DNA of 61,499 nucleotides, from contig JAFDWT010000008.1 of assembly GCA_018268335.1 (NCBI GenBank), forward strand, positions 1 to 61,499, given 5' to 3'. Source of the DNA: Armatimonadota bacterium (GTDB lineage Bacteria > Armatimonadota > Fimbriimonadia > Fimbriimonadales > Fimbriimonadaceae). Made by a program: the position numbers and the translations under genes. The notes under the pieces were generated by a model, which was not told where the DNA came from, made no database searches, and worked only from the letters and a program-made list of their open reading frames with translations. The number at the start of each line of letters is the position of its first letter. Position 1 is the first letter of the stretch. Below are positions 1-7,575 of this stretch, in pieces.

Positions 1-651
1 CCGGGCTATACCTGGCTCCTGGTCGGCATGGCAGACAAGGGCGAGAAGCCGGACGCCGGTCACGCAGCCATGGCCAAGGCCTTGGGCGCGTTCCAAGCTC
101 CGGACGGCAGCTGGTCGTTCGGCCTGCCACGCGCTCCGATGCAGTCGAGCCTTTTCACCTTCACTGCTCTGTCGGTGAAGAGCCTGAACGCCTACGCGCC
201 AGACAAGGGCAAGGTGGCCAAAGCCGCGCAGTGGCTGGCGCACACTCCGGCCAAGTCGGTCGACGACAAGGCGTTCCAGGTGCTCGGCCTCAAGTGGGCT
301 GGCGCTTCGGCGGCGACGATCAAGAAGGCGACGGCCAGTTTGCTGGCTGACCAACGGAACGACGGCGGCTGGTCTTCAGCTCCTGGCGCTCCGAGTGACG
401 CTTATGGCACGGGCTTAGCGCTGTATGCATTGCGCTCCGCTGGCACGTCTGTCGGCACGGCTGCCTACCAGAAGGGCGCGAAGTTCCTGCTGCGCACCCA
501 GGACGCTGACGGCACCTGGTATGTGGTCAAGCGGGCGATCCCGGCCAACAACTACCTGGACGCCAGCTTCCCGCACGGGGAGTCGCAGTACTCGTCCTTC
601 AACGCCACCTGCTACGCCACGATGGCGCTGGCTCCGGTCGCGAAGAAGTAG
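1..651 (+). CDS. Prenyltransferase/squalene-cyclase repeat protein (5' partial)
   Basis: The frame is open from base 1 and codes PGYTWLLVG before the first ATG at 28, so the N-terminus lies outside the window. The 216 visible residues contain repeated QW-like motifs, DGSWSFG, DGGWSSAP and DGTWYV, each followed by a helix rich in Ala, Leu and aromatics. This is the alpha/alpha-barrel repeat of squalene-hopene cyclases and of related secreted repeat proteins. No DxDD cyclase motif is seen in this part, so catalysis cannot be claimed. A hairpin at 669-704 follows the stop. Confidence 0.8.
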   Translation, partial: PGYTWLLVGMADKGEKPDAGHAAMAKALGAFQAPDGSWSFGLPRAPMQSSLFTFTALSVKSLNAYAPDKGKVAKAAQWLAHTPAKSVDDKAFQVLGLKWAGASAATIKKATASLLADQRNDGGWSSAPGAPSDAYGTGLALYALRSAGTSVGTAAYQKGAKFLLRTQDADGTWYVVKRAIPANNYLDASFPHGESQYSSFNATCYATMALAPVAKK

Positions 652-668
652 TCCGTATCCAGAAGAGC

Positions 669-704
669 AAAGGGCTGCCTGCCACTGTCGGTAGGCGGCC
701 CTTT
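669..704. terminator. Convergent (bidirectional) hairpin terminator
   Basis: A 15-nt arm at 669-683 (starting AAAGGGC) pairs with 690-704 (ending GCCCTTT) around a 6-nt loop, with G-U pairs where the arms differ. It sits between the stop codons of the convergent genes ending at 651 and 705 and is A/T-flanked on both sides, so it can serve both. Confidence 0.75.
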
Positions 705-1202
705 CTATGTCAGTTCTACTTTCATAAAGACCAACTTGGGCAACAGGTGTTTGGGGTAGCCAGGGAGTGGGCTGCACTCGACGAACCCTGCCTGACGATA
801 CAGGGCGTGGGCAGCGGTCATGGCGTGGTAGCTGTCCAGGACGAGCTTCTTGTAGCCTGCCTTTCGGGCTTCGCTCAAGATCGCTTCGACCAAGAGCGGG
901 CCGATTCGCTGGCCGCGAAAGGCGGGGTCGACATAGAGCCTCTTGATCTCGCCGCAGGCTTCGCTGTGCGGCTTGAGGGCGATGATTCCTGCGGGCTGAC
1001 CGGCTGACCGGGCGAGGAGGAGGCACCCGAGCGGCGGAGCATAGACACCGGGCAGCCCAGTGATCTCGTCATCCAGCCCCTGGAACGTCGGCGCCTTCTC
1101 GGGCTCGGGGTCAAGGGAGGCGGCCCACGCCGTGTAGACCCTCATCAGGCCGCGGACGGCGCCCAAGTCCTTGGGGCTCACGGCGCGTACGACCTCGACC
1201 AT
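705..1202 (-). CDS. GNAT family N-acetyltransferase
   Basis: A 165-residue single-domain GNAT protein. The acetyl-CoA-binding motif A is seen as LYVDPAFRGQRIG (residues about 89-101), preceded by an IIALKP strand and followed by a C-terminal ALYRQAGF segment, the usual order in this fold. It transfers an acetyl group from acetyl-CoA to an amine; the substrate cannot be told. The ATG at 1202 is upstream of all motifs and is the likely start. It diverges from the TetR gene at 1311, and their shared 108 bp holds a promoter and palindrome. Confidence 0.85.
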   Translation of the reverse strand: MVEVVRAVSPKDLGAVRGLMRVYTAWAASLDPEPEKAPTFQGLDDEITGLPGVYAPPLGCLLLARSAGQPAGIIALKPHSEACGEIKRLYVDPAFRGQRIGPLLVEAILSEARKAGYKKLVLDSYHAMTAAHALYRQAGFVECSPLPGYPKHLLPKLVFMKVELT

Positions 1203-1247
1203 GGGTAGACGACATTCTGCTGGAGGGAGAAGCGTCTGAATGAGGTC

Positions 1248-1278
1248 TTGACAACACCTTCCATTGTGTGATTATAAT
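1248..1278 (+). promoter_or_regulatory. Sigma-70-type promoter of the tetR operon
   Basis: A perfect TTGACA (1248-1253) and a perfect TATAAT (1273-1278) are separated by 19 bp, longer than the 17-bp optimum. The AGAGGA ribosome-binding site at 1301-1306 and the GTG start at 1311 follow. The long spacer is a common feature of regulated promoters. Confidence 0.75.
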
Positions 1279-1300
1279 TAGGTGATCGTTCAACAAATTA
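1275..1300. promoter_or_regulatory. Palindromic operator, probable TetR-regulator binding site
   Basis: A 26-bp imperfect palindrome centred at 1287.5, matching at 10 of 13 positions. The outer arms are TAATT (1275-1279) and AATTA (1296-1300); the core is GTGATCGTTCAAC. It overlaps the -10 box and the expected transcription start of the TetR gene at 1311, the classic place for TetR autorepression. Binding is inferred. Confidence 0.6.
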
Positions 1301-1310
1301 AGAGGACAGC

Positions 1311-1961
1311 GTGACGAGACCCTCCACTGAGACCCGGTCCAAGTTGGTCGAGACCGCGCGTGACCTGTTCCATCGCCAGGGATACACCCCGACTGGGATC
1401 GCGCAGATCTTGAAGGAGTCCGGCGTCAACAGTGGCAGCTTGTACTACTACTTTCCAACGAAGGAAGACCTCTTGGTCGCTGTGCTCGAGTGGTATCGCG
1501 ACCATATCGGCGACAACTTGATCGACCTCCATTGCGGTCGGATCGAGGACCCGGTGGAGAAGGTTTTCGGCCTTCTGGACGGCTACAGACAACTCCTCAT
1601 GATGTTTGAGTTCGAGCTCGGTTGCCCGATCGGCGCCCTCGCACTAGAGCTCGCCAACTCGCATCCGGCCGCCCGGTCGCTCATCCTTGTCAACTTCGAG
1701 CAGTGGGTCGACACGGTCGAGCAGTTCTTCCGTGCCGTTGAAGACCGACTTCCCGAAGGCACCGACTGCCGCGCCTTGGCCGTGCACGTGTTGACCACCA
1801 TGGAGGGCTCCATGATGCTCGCGCGCACCTACAGGAGCACGACCTACTTCGACCAGTCGGTCACCCACCTGCGCAACTACGTCGACTCTCTCATCGCCCA
1901 GGGCTCGACCTGGTCGGCCCCCAAGCAACCTGCGGGCATCCCAGAGTCGCTCGACAACTGA
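1311..1961 (+). CDS. TetR/AcrR family transcriptional regulator
   Basis: A 216-residue TetR-type repressor. The N-terminal helix-turn-helix spans about residues 8-55, with the signature ARDLFHRQGY, GIAQILKESGVNSGSLYYYF and PTKEDLL. The C-terminal all-helical part, about residues 60-195, is the ligand-binding and dimer domain. The start is GTG with AGAGGA five bases upstream. It shares a transcript with the SRPBCC gene starting 22 bp after its stop, the likely target. The palindrome at 1275-1300 over its own promoter suggests autoregulation. The ligand is unknown. Confidence 0.92.
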   Translation: MTRPSTETRSKLVETARDLFHRQGYTPTGIAQILKESGVNSGSLYYYFPTKEDLLVAVLEWYRDHIGDNLIDLHCGRIEDPVEKVFGLLDGYRQLLMMFEFELGCPIGALALELANSHPAARSLILVNFEQWVDTVEQFFRAVEDRLPEGTDCRALAVHVLTTMEGSMMLARTYRSTTYFDQSVTHLRNYVDSLIAQGSTWSAPKQPAGIPESLDN

Positions 1962-1983
1962 CTTTCTTTCAAAGGACAGAACT

Positions 1984-2595
1984 ATGAACGTAAACCTGCA
2001 AAGCGATTTTCCCGTGACTGACGAAGCCGCCAAGGCGGCGACCGGCAAGAGCCTGACCGAGTGGTTCGCCACGCTTGACGCCCGAGGCACCAGCGACGGC
2101 CGGCGCGAAGTGATCCAGTGGATCTACAACGAGACGGGACGAGGCAAAGACGTCTGGTGGCCGACGACGATTTGGGTCGAGTACGAGCGGAGCAAGGGGG
2201 TCGTCAACAAGAAGGACGGACTCGGCGAGGGGTTCAACATCTGCGTCACCAAGACGATCGCGGCGTCGGTCGATGCGGTTTATGAGGCGTTCACGGACGC
2301 CGCTAAGCAGGGGTGGCTGGGTTGCAACGCCGCTATTGAAGGTGCAGCCTACAGCGACAAAGGTGGCAACTCCGGCACCTGGCTTCGCCTGCGCCCGGGC
2401 AAGGACGTCCGGATCGCCTGGCAGACGAAGGGCGTACCCAACGGGACTCAAGTCGACGCGGCGTTCGCCGAGAAGGGCGGCAAGACGGGGATCACTCTCA
2501 ACCATGCACGCATCCAGACCCGCGAGGAGGCCGACGGGCTCCGCGCCGCCTGGGGTGCGGCCTTCGACCGGCTCAAGGCTCAGCTTGAGAGCTAG
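1984..2595 (+). CDS. DUF4287 + SRPBCC (AHSA1-like) domain protein
   Basis: A 203-residue cytoplasmic protein. The N-terminal part (about 10-75) matches the DUF4287 type (TGKSLTEWFATLDARG, then REVIQWIYNETGRGKDVWW). The C-terminal part (about 85-200) is an SRPBCC/AHSA1-like hydrophobic-cavity fold, seen in the TKTIAASVDAVYEAFTDA start and the final helix ending DRLKAQLES. No enzymatic role is established for this combination. AAAGGAC ahead of the ATG is a good ribosome-binding site. It is co-transcribed with the TetR regulator, so its level probably responds to a small molecule it may itself bind. Confidence 0.85.
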   Translation: MNVNLQSDFPVTDEAAKAATGKSLTEWFATLDARGTSDGRREVIQWIYNETGRGKDVWWPTTIWVEYERSKGVVNKKDGLGEGFNICVTKTIAASVDAVYEAFTDAAKQGWLGCNAAIEGAAYSDKGGNSGTWLRLRPGKDVRIAWQTKGVPNGTQVDAAFAEKGGKTGITLNHARIQTREEADGLRAAWGAAFDRLKAQLES

Positions 2596-2672
2596 TACAA
2601 AGTGTTCTACCCCCATCATTCTTCCTGTTCGCCGGACGTCGAGAATGGTATGGAGCACGCTTCTAGCCTGCC

Positions 2673-3737
2673 ATGAACGAAGTGGTGGAGGGCGGCGCCG
2701 CGCGGAAGCTGGTTCTTGACCACGGCTGGAACAGCACCTGCTATCAGGTTTTGAACCCGGGGATCGAAAGGTGGTGGTCGTCGGACCGGCACAGTATGGT
2801 GGGGTTTGTCCGTTCGGGCGGGATGGCGATCGTCGCCGGTGCACCGGTCTGTGCAGCGCATCGGCTGGAGGCGACGCTGAACGAATTTGGCTCTTACCTA
2901 CGCCGGGAGCACCTGCAGGTCTGCTTCTTTGGTGCGGAGGGTCGGTTGCAGAGCCAATTGGACCGGCAGGGCGGCACGGTCAGCGTCGTCATGGGCTCAC
3001 AGCCGGAGTGGTCTCCGCGTGAGTTTGTGGAGGCGTTGGAGTCCGACGCCTCGCTGCGAGCCCAACTCAACCGCGCCCGCAACAAGGGTGTTGTTGTCAC
3101 TGAGTGGGAGCGAGAGAGAGCGGAGCGGCACCCGGGTCTGGAAGGAGTGCTCCACGATTGGCTAGCCAGCCGGGGCTTGCCGACGCTCCACTTCCTGGTC
3201 GAGCCGGAGACACTCGGCGACCTGCGCGACCGGCGGGTATTTGTCGCCGAGAGGGCGGGGCGGCCTGTCGGCTTTGTGACACTTTGCCCTGTGCCTGCCA
3301 GGAAGGGGTGGCTCACGGAGCAGTTTGTCCGTGGGCCAGATGCACCCAACGGCACCGTCGAGGTGATGCTTTACCATGCCGCCCAAGCGGTTGCCCATGA
3401 CGGCAGCGACTACTTGACCATGGGCATCGTCCCCTTGGTCGCGCCGAGCGGTCTGGGCACCGACCCGGTTTGGCTCCGGGTCGTCCGCGGTTGGGCGCGG
3501 GCTCACTACACGCGGTTCTACAACTTCCGTGGCCTGAGCGAATTCAAGTCCAAGTTCCACCCGACGACTTGGCAACCTGTCGTCGTGGTGGTCGAGGGGG
3601 ACAGGTTCACCTGGCGGCACTTGCGGGCGGTCGTCCGGGCCTTCACCGTCGGCCCGCCGGAGTTCGCCCTGGTCGGTGGGTTGGTGAAAGCGGTGAGGGC
3701 TGAACTGCATGCGTTTGTCCGCTGGCTGCGACGGTGA
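2673..3737 (+). CDS. DUF2156 / phosphatidylglycerol lysyltransferase C-terminal domain protein
   Basis: A 354-residue soluble protein with the double-GNAT fold of the catalytic half of MprF-type aminoacyl-phosphatidylglycerol synthases. Recognisable segments are MVGFVRSGGMAIVAGAPVC near residues 42-60, a GRPVGFVTLCPVP core strand and the diagnostic FYNFRGLSEFKSKFHPTTW near residue 285. MprF proteins carry an N-terminal multi-span flippase; here it is absent, so this is a stand-alone transferase-like domain. The acceptor may be a lipid or another amine. Its stop overlaps the GTG of the next gene, indicating coupled translation. Confidence 0.8.
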   Translation: MNEVVEGGAARKLVLDHGWNSTCYQVLNPGIERWWSSDRHSMVGFVRSGGMAIVAGAPVCAAHRLEATLNEFGSYLRREHLQVCFFGAEGRLQSQLDRQGGTVSVVMGSQPEWSPREFVEALESDASLRAQLNRARNKGVVVTEWERERAERHPGLEGVLHDWLASRGLPTLHFLVEPETLGDLRDRRVFVAERAGRPVGFVTLCPVPARKGWLTEQFVRGPDAPNGTVEVMLYHAAQAVAHDGSDYLTMGIVPLVAPSGLGTDPVWLRVVRGWARAHYTRFYNFRGLSEFKSKFHPTTWQPVVVVVEGDRFTWRHLRAVVRAFTVGPPEFALVGGLVKAVRAELHAFVRWLRR

Positions 3738-4483
3738 CGAGCGGGTGCCTAATGCGCCAGGATGTCAAAGTGTCTGAGATCGCACTTGTGACCGGCGCCG
3801 ACCGGGGGCTGGGTCGGGCTATTACCGAGCAGCTGCTGGAGAGGGGTTGGACGGTGTTGGCCGGCCAGGTCCTGGACTGGCCGGAACTGGCGGAGCTACA
3901 AGCTCGGTTTGGTGACCGGCTGCACGTCTTGCCGCTGGATGTCGGCTCGGACGCCAGCGTCTTGGCTGCTGCTTCGTCAGCTGCTCAGTTGGTCGGGCGT
4001 GTCGATATGGTCGTGAACAACGCCGGCATCAACCGCTCGGCCCACATCGACAGCGTCCGCGACAATTTGAGTTTTGACGACATGCAGGCAGAGCACAACA
4101 TCAACGCCGTCGGTCCGATGCGGGTTACTCGAGCGTTTCTTCCTCTGATGGCTGGGTCGGACCGGAAGCTGCTCTGCTTTGTGTCATCCGAGGCCGGGAG
4201 CATCGAGGCGAGCCGACGGACCGGATGGTTCGGCTACTGCATGTCCAAGGCGGCGGTGAACATGGCGGTCAAGAACCTCTACAACGACCTGTCGTGCGAG
4301 GGTTTCCGGTTCCGCCTGTTCCAGCCAGGGTGGATGAAGACATACATGCGCGGCACGCGCAACGACGAGGCTGCACTGGAGCCCGAAGAGAGCGCCCGCA
4401 GGGCGCTCAGCTACTTCCTCGAGGAGCCGGAGCCGCCGACGCTCGCTCTCCACACCTGGGACGGTGAGGACATGCCGTGGTGA
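3734..4483 (+). CDS. Short-chain dehydrogenase/reductase (SDR)
   Basis: A classical NAD(P)-dependent SDR. It has the ALVTGADRGLGRA dinucleotide-binding loop (TGxxxGxG), the NNAG motif (VVNNAGIN), the catalytic Ser in FVSSEAGS and the YxxxK pair as YCMSKAA. The substrate cannot be inferred. The longest frame begins with a GTG at 3734 that overlaps the previous stop; an ATG at 3752 or GTG at 3770 would give a more usual N-terminus, so the start is uncertain. It is probably co-transcribed with the DUF2156 gene. The convergent gene's stop abuts its own, giving TGATCA at 4481-4486. Confidence 0.88.
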   Translation: MTSGCLMRQDVKVSEIALVTGADRGLGRAITEQLLERGWTVLAGQVLDWPELAELQARFGDRLHVLPLDVGSDASVLAAASSAAQLVGRVDMVVNNAGINRSAHIDSVRDNLSFDDMQAEHNINAVGPMRVTRAFLPLMAGSDRKLLCFVSSEAGSIEASRRTGWFGYCMSKAAVNMAVKNLYNDLSCEGFRFRLFQPGWMKTYMRGTRNDEAALEPEESARRALSYFLEEPEPPTLALHTWDGEDMPW

Positions 4484-5455
4484 TCAGGCCTTGGCGACGC
4501 GCCACGACTTGACGGCAGGGAAGAGGTCGCTCGCCGCCAGGTGGACGGCGACCCAGACCGTGAACCATTCGACACCAAGGATGGGCCTGGCCCAGGCTAG
4601 CCCGTCGACCGTCGCGACGGCGTAACCAAGGGTAGCCACCGCGATGTTCACTGCGACGACCGTGCCAGCAGACAGCCACTTGTCCTTACCTTGGGCCAGA
4701 GACGCGCCGAAGAAGTAGCCGCCTAAATAGTGGTAGTAGCTTCCGGCGGCGACGTGGAAGACGTAGACGCCGGCCAAGAACGTCGGGCCGCCAGCCTGGC
4801 TGACGGTGCCCCAGACCATCGCCTCGGCGACAAAGAACAGGGAGAGCAAAGGCATCCGGTCGTTGCCGTCCATCAGCTTGCGCATCCCACCGAGGAGCAG
4901 CACGATTACGGCGAGGGCCAAAGACACCGTCCAGAGAACCCATGGATACGAGTCGACCCCGCCGACATTGAGGAGCACGACGCTGAGCCAACCGAAGGTG
5001 AGGATCGGCTGGTAGGAAGTGCGCCACTTCTCCCAGTGCGTCCTCTTTGGCACTGGCGGCACCGCAAAGGTGACTTCAGCTTTGATGAAGTGGTCGATGA
5101 AGTAGACCCAGACCAAACCGCTGAACAGGCCGATCCCTAGCCAGAGGCGCAGTGCGAAGAGGACGGCCACGACGGTGGCGAGAGCGACCGCAAATGTCCA
5201 GGCGCGTTTGGCGGTCAAGCCGTCACGGATTCGTCGCAATGCTTGTCCTTGGCCGCGAAACGCATACACGAAGTGCGCCCAACCTGCCCAAGCGACACAG
5301 GCGAAGATGTTGCCGACCTGGGGCGAATAGTCGGGTGAGAGGCGGGTCAACTGTGCAACTGGCAACAGGAGAAACGGGAACCCAAAGGTAAGCCCGACCA
5401 GGAGAAACGTCAGCCCCAGGACGGCCGCTGGACGGGCTGGCGCGTTGTCGGGCAC
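4484..5455 (-). CDS. Polytopic membrane protein, unknown function
   Basis: About 323 residues with roughly eight hydrophobic segments, for example GLTFLLVGLTFGFPFLLLPV near the N-terminus. Conserved-looking polar features are WVYFIDHFIKAE, HWEKWRTSYQP and FHVAAGSYYHYLGGYFFG, the last His/Tyr-rich and possibly cofactor-facing. No known family is recognised. The frame is open upstream to 5530, but that would overlap the previous gene by 58 bp; GTG at 5455 is preferred, with a weak ribosome-binding site. It is the last gene of the minus-strand operon that starts with the YcaQ-type gene. Confidence 0.7.
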   Translation of the reverse strand: MPDNAPARPAAVLGLTFLLVGLTFGFPFLLLPVAQLTRLSPDYSPQVGNIFACVAWAGWAHFVYAFRGQGQALRRIRDGLTAKRAWTFAVALATVVAVLFALRLWLGIGLFSGLVWVYFIDHFIKAEVTFAVPPVPKRTHWEKWRTSYQPILTFGWLSVVLLNVGGVDSYPWVLWTVSLALAVIVLLLGGMRKLMDGNDRMPLLSLFFVAEAMVWGTVSQAGGPTFLAGVYVFHVAAGSYYHYLGGYFFGASLAQGKDKWLSAGTVVAVNIAVATLGYAVATVDGLAWARPILGVEWFTVWVAVHLAASDLFPAVKSWRVAKA

Positions 5456-5472
5456 CCTATGATTGTAGCGGG

Positions 5473-5892
5473 CTATTTGCCCAGCCAGACCAATTCGCCT
5501 TTGCGTTTGACGATGTTCTTGTAGTCCCACTGGAGGTCGCGCGCCTTGGCCAGCCAGCGCTGGAGGGCGGCTGGGTCGATGTCGTCGATGTGGGTGTACC
5601 GGGCCTCGGCGGCCTTGAAGGAGCCTTCGTTCTTGAGCCCGGGCTCGTCGAATGACTGACCGCTCCAGAAAAGGAGGCGGACGCAGCCTTTGAGCTTGTG
5701 GTAGCCCACGATGGGGTTGCCGTCCAGGAACCAGACCGGGCTGCCGTGCCAGATCTTTCTGGTCGCTTCGGGCAAGGCGGCTGTGATCTGGTCGAAGAGG
5801 GTGTCACAGACGGCGCGATCGGCGTCGGTCTGCTTGTCGTGGTAGTCGCGAATGGTCGGGTCCATGTATGTGCTCTGGTGGATCGGCATCAT
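5473..5892 (-). CDS. DUF1801 (YdhG-like) protein
   Basis: A 139-residue protein of the DUF1801 family. Typical features are LFDQITAALPEA, KIWHGSPVWFLDGNPIVGY, and a LLFWSGQSF strand near the middle, followed by a C-terminal helix pair ending KRKGELVWLGK. The family has a small iron-chaperone-like alpha/beta fold with no defined activity. The start chosen is the ATG at 5892, which overlaps the DinB stop as ATGA; an in-frame ATG at 5865 is an alternative. Its place between DinB and a membrane protein suggests coupled translation. Confidence 0.8.
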   Translation of the reverse strand: MMPIHQSTYMDPTIRDYHDKQTDADRAVCDTLFDQITAALPEATRKIWHGSPVWFLDGNPIVGYHKLKGCVRLLFWSGQSFDEPGLKNEGSFKAAEARYTHIDDIDPAALQRWLAKARDLQWDYKNIVKRKGELVWLGK

Positions 5893-6332
5893 GCGTTGCG
5901 AAGCGATGAGATGTGGTGGTGTTCGTGGCTGACGAGGCGCCAGACCAAGCCGCCGACTGAGTCGGGCTTGCGGTTCCATTTTCCCCCACGGTTCGGGTCC
6001 GTTTGTCTGCACAAGCGAATCCATTCTTGTCGTCCCTCCAAGTAGGCCGCCATATGGACGTCCCAAGGCAGCGCCGCATAGCCCATCGCCTCAAAATGCC
6101 GCCATGGGTGGAGGACCGTAACGCATGGGTTGTCGCGCTCGGCGAAGGCGCGTAGAACCACGAGCCATTGCTCCTGGCAAGCCCTGAGGTGGGCCAGAGT
6201 CCGGTGGCGGGAGTACTCACAGCGTAGTGCCAAGGGGTCTGGCTCTGTATGTGTCCATTTTTCAATGGACTGACCCAGTTCAACCAGGTTCGCCTGTACT
6301 TGGAGCCACTCTCCGGCGTCCATGGGCTGCAT
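5889..6332 (-). CDS. DinB-fold (DinB/YfiT superfamily) protein
   Basis: A 147-residue four-helix-bundle protein of the DinB/YfiT superfamily. The metal-ligand pattern is visible: RTLAHLRACQEQWL in helix 2 (His near residue 48) and HEHHHISSL in the last helix. Members are thiol transferases or metal-dependent hydrolases of largely unknown substrate. The ATG at 6332 overlaps the stop of the upstream YcaQ-type gene (TAATG), and its own stop overlaps the DUF1801 start. Confidence 0.8.
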   Translation of the reverse strand: MQPMDAGEWLQVQANLVELGQSIEKWTHTEPDPLALRCEYSRHRTLAHLRACQEQWLVVLRAFAERDNPCVTVLHPWRHFEAMGYAALPWDVHMAAYLEGRQEWIRLCRQTDPNRGGKWNRKPDSVGGLVWRLVSHEHHHISSLRNA

Positions 6333-7513
6333 TATCGCTTGAAAGACCTCATAAGGTCGGCCACCATCGGATCCACCCCGTTGGCCACCACGACCCTTTC
6401 GGCCGAGCTGTACGCCATGAACTCCCGGGTCGCTGCCTCCAGCGCCCGGTTGAACCGCGGCCCTGGGTCACCCGGCTCCCAGATCCACTTCCGCACTTCC
6501 AACACCCCGCTCCGGGCCCAAAACTCGACCCGCGCGACGATGCGGTCGCTGTAGACGACCGGCAGCACGTAGTAGCCCCAGCGTCGCTTCGCCTCAGGGA
6601 CGAAGACTTCCCACGAGTATTCGAAGTCGAAGATGTGCGCGACCAGCTTACGGTCCCACATGAACGGGTCGAGAGGGGCGACGAACACGACGCGAGGGTC
6701 GATCGGAGGGCTGTCCAGGTGCTCGGCGAATTCGTTGGTAATGTAAGCGGTCGTCCCCGCCAGGTCGATTGGTGTCAGCTCGCCGTCTTCGACGAGTTCC
6801 AAGATCGCCTGCTTCCGCTTCTTGGCGTTCACACGGTATGACCACACCTCTGGCGGAGCCTGGGGCCGCAGGACGCCAGCGGCGCGGTGTCTTTCCATCA
6901 CCAGTTCGCGCACCGCCGTCTCGTCGTCGGGGACCGGCCCGGCATCTAGACCCGGCGGTATGACTCGCTCCGCGAGGTCATAAACATGCTGTCCGCCAAT
7001 GCGGCGGCACGTCATGATTTGCCCTGTCGCCCACAGCGCCTTGAGGGCCATTTTGGTCACGCTTGTCCCGTCCCAGCTGCCTTTCCACTCCGGCTTGCGT
7101 TCCTGGTAGTCGAAGTCTTTGCTGGCCAAGGGGCCGCGTGCCTGCAGCTCGGCCATCACCGCGTGCAGGGCCTCTGGGTGCTTGGCCGAAACATAGTCGT
7201 AGTACCGGGTGTTCCAGCGGTAGAAGACGCGCCGCCACCACCAGCCCGACCAGGGCACAAGCGACGCCATCTTGTCCCAGCCGTCGTGGAGGAATTTGTC
7301 CTCGTAAGCCGCTTTCTGCCAGTCGCCCACTTTGTAGCCGGCCAGCCGGGCCTGGATCGCCAGGTCGTGGTTGCTGCCACAAGGCGCCAGCGGGTCGATC
7401 TGGACGCTGCGAACGCGGTCGAAGACTTCTTCGATGCTATCCAGTGGGGCGAAGTGGTGTCGGACCAGGGCGCGACGGACCTCGGCCTTCGAGAGCCTCC
7501 ACTCCTCAGACAC
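6332..7513 (-). CDS. YcaQ/AlkX-type winged-helix DNA glycosylase family protein (HTH_42)
   Basis: A 393-residue protein of the winged-helix HTH_42 family that includes E. coli YcaQ, a DNA glycosylase that unhooks interstrand crosslinks. The active-site QxD motif is present (VRSVQIDPLAP, residues about 35-45). A C-terminal FVAPLDPFMWDRKL block and RRWGYYVLPV are family hallmarks. The start is GTG at 7513 with AGGAGAAGGG just upstream. It heads a four-gene operon with DinB-fold, DUF1801 and membrane proteins. Its substrate is inferred from the family; actinobacterial homologues in antibiotic clusters confer self-resistance. Confidence 0.85.
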   Translation of the reverse strand: MSEEWRLSKAEVRRALVRHHFAPLDSIEEVFDRVRSVQIDPLAPCGSNHDLAIQARLAGYKVGDWQKAAYEDKFLHDGWDKMASLVPWSGWWWRRVFYRWNTRYYDYVSAKHPEALHAVMAELQARGPLASKDFDYQERKPEWKGSWDGTSVTKMALKALWATGQIMTCRRIGGQHVYDLAERVIPPGLDAGPVPDDETAVRELVMERHRAAGVLRPQAPPEVWSYRVNAKKRKQAILELVEDGELTPIDLAGTTAYITNEFAEHLDSPPIDPRVVFVAPLDPFMWDRKLVAHIFDFEYSWEVFVPEAKRRWGYYVLPVVYSDRIVARVEFWARSGVLEVRKWIWEPGDPGPRFNRALEAATREFMAYSSAERVVVANGVDPMVADLMRSFKR

Positions 7514-7545
7514 CGTCCCTTCTCCTACCCAACATGGTAGTCGCC

Positions 7546-7575
7546 AGTATACAAAAGTCTACTTTAATGAATCAA
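7546..7575 (-). promoter_or_regulatory. Promoter of the YcaQ-type operon
   Basis: Read on the minus strand, TTGATT (7575-7570) and TATACT (7551-7546) are separated by 18 bp. The -35 box overlaps the stop codon of the upstream flotillin gene. Transcription would start about 25 bases before the GTG at 7513, leaving room for its strong ribosome-binding site. Confidence 0.6.
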
